Below the pieces are notes generated by a model. It did not search any database. It saw only the letters and a list, made by a program, of their open reading frames with translations, and was not told the origin of the DNA. From Barnesiella intestinihominis YIT 11860 (GTDB taxonomy: Bacteria; Bacteroidota; Bacteroidia; Bacteroidales; Barnesiellaceae): a stretch of DNA of 64,000 nucleotides. The stretch covers positions 420,200 to 484,199 of the forward strand of contig NZ_JH815206.1 of NCBI RefSeq assembly GCF_000296465.1. The letters are read 5' to 3'. Both the position numbers and the translations under genes were made by a program. Shown one piece after another: positions 61,855 to 64,000 of this stretch (position 1 is its first letter; the number at the start of each line of letters is the position of its first letter).

Positions 61855-64000
61855 TTAATGGGTTAGTTTTTCGGGTTTGGGTAGTTCTAATTCGTTCCCT
61901 TCGGGAGCCAAGATAAAACCTTTGTTGTTCCATGTGCGCAGATAGCCGCCGATGTTGTTGTTAATCATCAGTAGCTGGAATGCATGTTTGCCTTTTTGCA
62001 AAGCGATGGAATTACGTGTGCGAGAATGGCGTATGAGTTTACCGTCGTTACTGATGATGACCTTTCCGTCTATTCTCAGTTCGTCCATTTCGGAGGAAAA
62101 ATAGTATATGCCATCGGCGGGAACTTCGAAGTAGCCGGTGTAGCAGTATGCTCCTTTGTCTTCGATATCCGGTTTGAATTCAAAATCTTTGACAATCTTC
62201 GGTACACTCCAATGCGCTCCATCGAGGTCTTTTACAAAATAGAGGTTTCCCTCGGTACGTCTCAACTCGATACCGGGTTGGGTGCTTTTTTCGGTAGCCG
62301 GCATGAGCTTTTCGTGAACTACTTTGATAGAGCGTACCGGACTTAATTTCCCTGAGGGGAGCATAGTGGCTATTTTGACTGTTACATCTTTATTGAAATA
62401 TAACGGCTTTTCGTATTTTGTCGAACTTGTTTGAGGATCACTTCCATCGGTCGTATATACCATAGGATAGTTACGGCTGTTGTGGAACGTCAGCGTGGTA
62501 TTTTCGGTATATGCAATACGGTCGGCCATAGGGCCTTCGGGCATGGGTATGTGGTAGTTGATGTGGTGCATATCGAGTCGGATCAATTGATTGTCGAGCC
62601 GACGAGTGAAAGAGTTGTAATCTTTTTTCTCTTTGGGTGTCCAATCCAATTCTGCCAAAGCCAGCATGCGGGGATATAACAGGTATTCGGTATACTCGGG
62701 GGTTACGGCATATTCGGTCCACATGTTGCATTGTGCTCCTAAAACGTGGTGACGCAAATTTTCTGGAATTTTTGGAGATTTGGGGTCGTAGCTATAAGTT
62801 TTTTCGAGAGGGAGTCCGAATCTAATGGCAATGGGTTCGGTTTCGACAGCTCCTTGTCCATGATCTATATACATCCATTTGGAGGGTGTCATGATAACAT
62901 CGTGTCCCATAGAAGCGGCGGCAATTCCTCCTTCTTCTCCTCTCCAAGACATCACTGTCGCCGATGGAGCCAGTCCTCCTTCGAGAATTTCGTCCCAGCC
63001 GATCATCGATTTTCCATGAGCAAGGATTATCTTTTCGATACGGTGAATGAAATAGCTTTGCAGTTCGTGGGCATCTTTCAAGTTTTCGTCTTTGATTCTT
63101 TTCTGGCATTTGGGGCATTCGTTCCATCTTACTTTGGGGCATTCGTCACCGCCGATATGGAAGAATTTGCCGGGAAACAGAGGAATGACTTCTTCGAGAA
63201 TGTCTTGTAAGAATTCAAAAGTTTTGTCATTCCCGGCGCAATATACGTTGTCTTCCACGCCCCATTTGTTGCGTAGTTCAAACGGGCCTCCTGTACATGA
63301 ATATTCGGGGTATGCGGTCAAAGCGGCAAGTGCATGTCCGGGAAGTTCTACTTCGGGGATAACGGTAATGTACCGCTCTGCTGCGTAAGCAACGACTTCT
63401 TTGATTTGTTCCTGTGTGTAGAAGCCCCGATGTATGCTTCCATCGGCGTTCCGGCGTACAGAGCCAACCTCGGCGAGACGGGGATATTTTTTTATTTCTA
63501 TGGTCCACAGATGGTCGTCGGTCAAGTGCCAATGGAAATAATTCATTTTGAACATGGCCATGATGTCGAGTTGTTTTTTTACAAATTCCACGTCGTGGAA
63601 GTGGCGACATACGTCGAGCATCATACCTCGGTATCCATAGGCGGGTTCATCTTTGATTTCCACACAAGGGATTTCCCATGCTACGTTATCGATAATCGTT
63701 TCGCTCTCGATTTGGGGAGGAAGCAACTGCATAACCGATTGCATGCCATAAAAGACTCCTTGCGGAGTTTTGGCTTTGACAATTACCTTTTTGGGGGTTA
63801 CGGTCAGTTGGTAGCCTTCGTTCCCTATTTTTAGCGACTTGTCTATTTGCAGACTGATAGTGTTTGAGCTCCCGCTGTTTTTTATATTTAGATTGTATCC
63901 TGTGGAGTATAGGATTTTTGACTGGAAATAGGCAGCTACTTTTTTTAAATCAGCTCTTTGGGTTTTCCCAATGGCAAAAGAGGTTTTGGAATTTAAAGTA
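61855..64000 (-). CDS. Beta-N-acetylhexosaminidase (GH20), C-terminal part, cut by window edge
   Basis: The frame is open to the right edge (at least 714 codons); the ATG at 63744 is internal. From the edge inward come the GH20b domain (EGYQLTVTPKKVIVKAKT, GVFYGMQSVMQLLPPQ), then the catalytic barrel. In the barrel RGMMLDVCRHFHDVEF, HWHLTDDHLWTIEIKKYP and the acid pair in HIGGDECPKVRW are clear. A chitobiase-like C-terminal region (PMVYTTDGSDPQTSSTKY) follows, and the end is a PA14-like module (YCYTGYFEVPADGIYYFSS). It releases terminal GlcNAc from glycans. The terminal modules suggest carbohydrate binding. Confidence 0.93.
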   Translation of the reverse strand, partial: TLNSKTSFAIGKTQRADLKKVAAYFQSKILYSTGYNLNIKNSGSSNTISLQIDKSLKIGNEGYQLTVTPKKVIVKAKTPQGVFYGMQSVMQLLPPQIESETIIDNVAWEIPCVEIKDEPAYGYRGMMLDVCRHFHDVEFVKKQLDIMAMFKMNYFHWHLTDDHLWTIEIKKYPRLAEVGSVRRNADGSIHRGFYTQEQIKEVVAYAAERYITVIPEVELPGHALAALTAYPEYSCTGGPFELRNKWGVEDNVYCAGNDKTFEFLQDILEEVIPLFPGKFFHIGGDECPKVRWNECPKCQKRIKDENLKDAHELQSYFIHRIEKIILAHGKSMIGWDEILEGGLAPSATVMSWRGEEGGIAAASMGHDVIMTPSKWMYIDHGQGAVETEPIAIRFGLPLEKTYSYDPKSPKIPENLRHHVLGAQCNMWTEYAVTPEYTEYLLYPRMLALAELDWTPKEKKDYNSFTRRLDNQLIRLDMHHINYHIPMPEGPMADRIAYTENTTLTFHNSRNYPMVYTTDGSDPQTSSTKYEKPLYFNKDVTVKIATMLPSGKLSPVRSIKVVHEKLMPATEKSTQPGIELRRTEGNLYFVKDLDGAHWSVPKIVKDFEFKPDIEDKGAYCYTGYFEVPADGIYYFSSEMDELRIDGKVIISNDGKLIRHSRTRNSIALQKGKHAFQLLMINNNIGGYLRTWNNKGFILAPEGNELELPKPEKLTH

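Overview
The window is bacterial chromosome from the order Bacteroidales (Bacteroidota). Three things point there. Promoters carry the Bacteroidota -7 box TAnnTTTG (for example at 2607, 19210, 45405, 56437 and 61014), with few strong Shine-Dalgarno sites. A glycine-lipid gene pair (glsA/glsB) is present, as are a BspA-like LRR protein with a type IX-like tail and GH20 hexosaminidases. The cell-wall and division genes are arranged as in this phylum. No rRNA, tRNA or CRISPR array was seen. A genus cannot be fixed from sequence alone; a Barnesiellaceae- or Bacteroidaceae-like gut anaerobe is a guess.

Region 1 (1-990) is chromosome: the N-terminal part of a GH20 hexosaminidase running off the left edge, about 600 bases without a gene, and a strong terminator. 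Region 2 (about 994-17746) is a ~16.7 kb integrated mobilizable element. It is bounded by a 17-bp direct repeat that is the 3' end of a small conserved gene (DUF2795-type, 17723-17944). The displaced original gene end and its terminator lie at the left junction. From left to right the element carries: a leftward cassette of three overlapping genes (TIGR04255-type protein, a 58-aa ORF and a 186-aa unknown); a divergent XRE control gene; a type I restriction-modification operon (hsdR, hsdM, a YhcG/DUF1016 nuclease, a membrane-anchored coiled-coil protein, hsdS); a silent second half of hsdS on the opposite strand flanked by 17-bp inverted repeats, which looks like an invertible phase-variation switch; a MobV relaxase; a frameshifted DUF6371/primase-like gene; a DUF3987 ATPase; a helix-turn-helix protein; a membrane protein; and a tyrosine integrase preceded by an attenuator-like hairpin and three repeats spaced exactly 41 bp apart.

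Region 3 (17723-25490) is housekeeping chromosome: cobalamin adenosyltransferase, LOG-family protein, M16 peptidase, DusB, a DUF2807 protein, a WG-repeat lipoprotein and the GlsB/GlsA acyltransferases. Region 4 (25491-41909) is the division and cell-wall cluster, all rightward and tightly spaced: rsmH, ftsL-like, ftsI (PASTA), murE, mraY, murD, ftsW, murG, murC, ftsQ, ftsA, ftsZ, then a GatB/YqeY protein and serS. No mraZ, murF or ddl is present in it. These genes make the lipid II precursor, export-linked septal synthases and the Z-ring.

Region 5 (42025-55033) holds RNase H, a TPR lipoprotein, shikimate kinase, alanine dehydrogenase, 2-oxoglutarate:ferredoxin oxidoreductase (korAB), an SLC13-type permease, purN, a ~600-base gene-free stretch rich in small hairpins, mrp, trmB and a BspA-like LRR surface protein. 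Region 6 (55274-57094) is a small regulatory island: an S24/LexA-like repressor, two matching operator palindromes over divergent promoters, a long imperfect inverted repeat and a small orphan gene. Region 7 (57110-64000) holds gapA with a 24-aa lipoprotein-like ORF in its leader, mscL, an acyltransferase-3 protein, panB, two small proteins and a second GH20 hexosaminidase running off the right edge.
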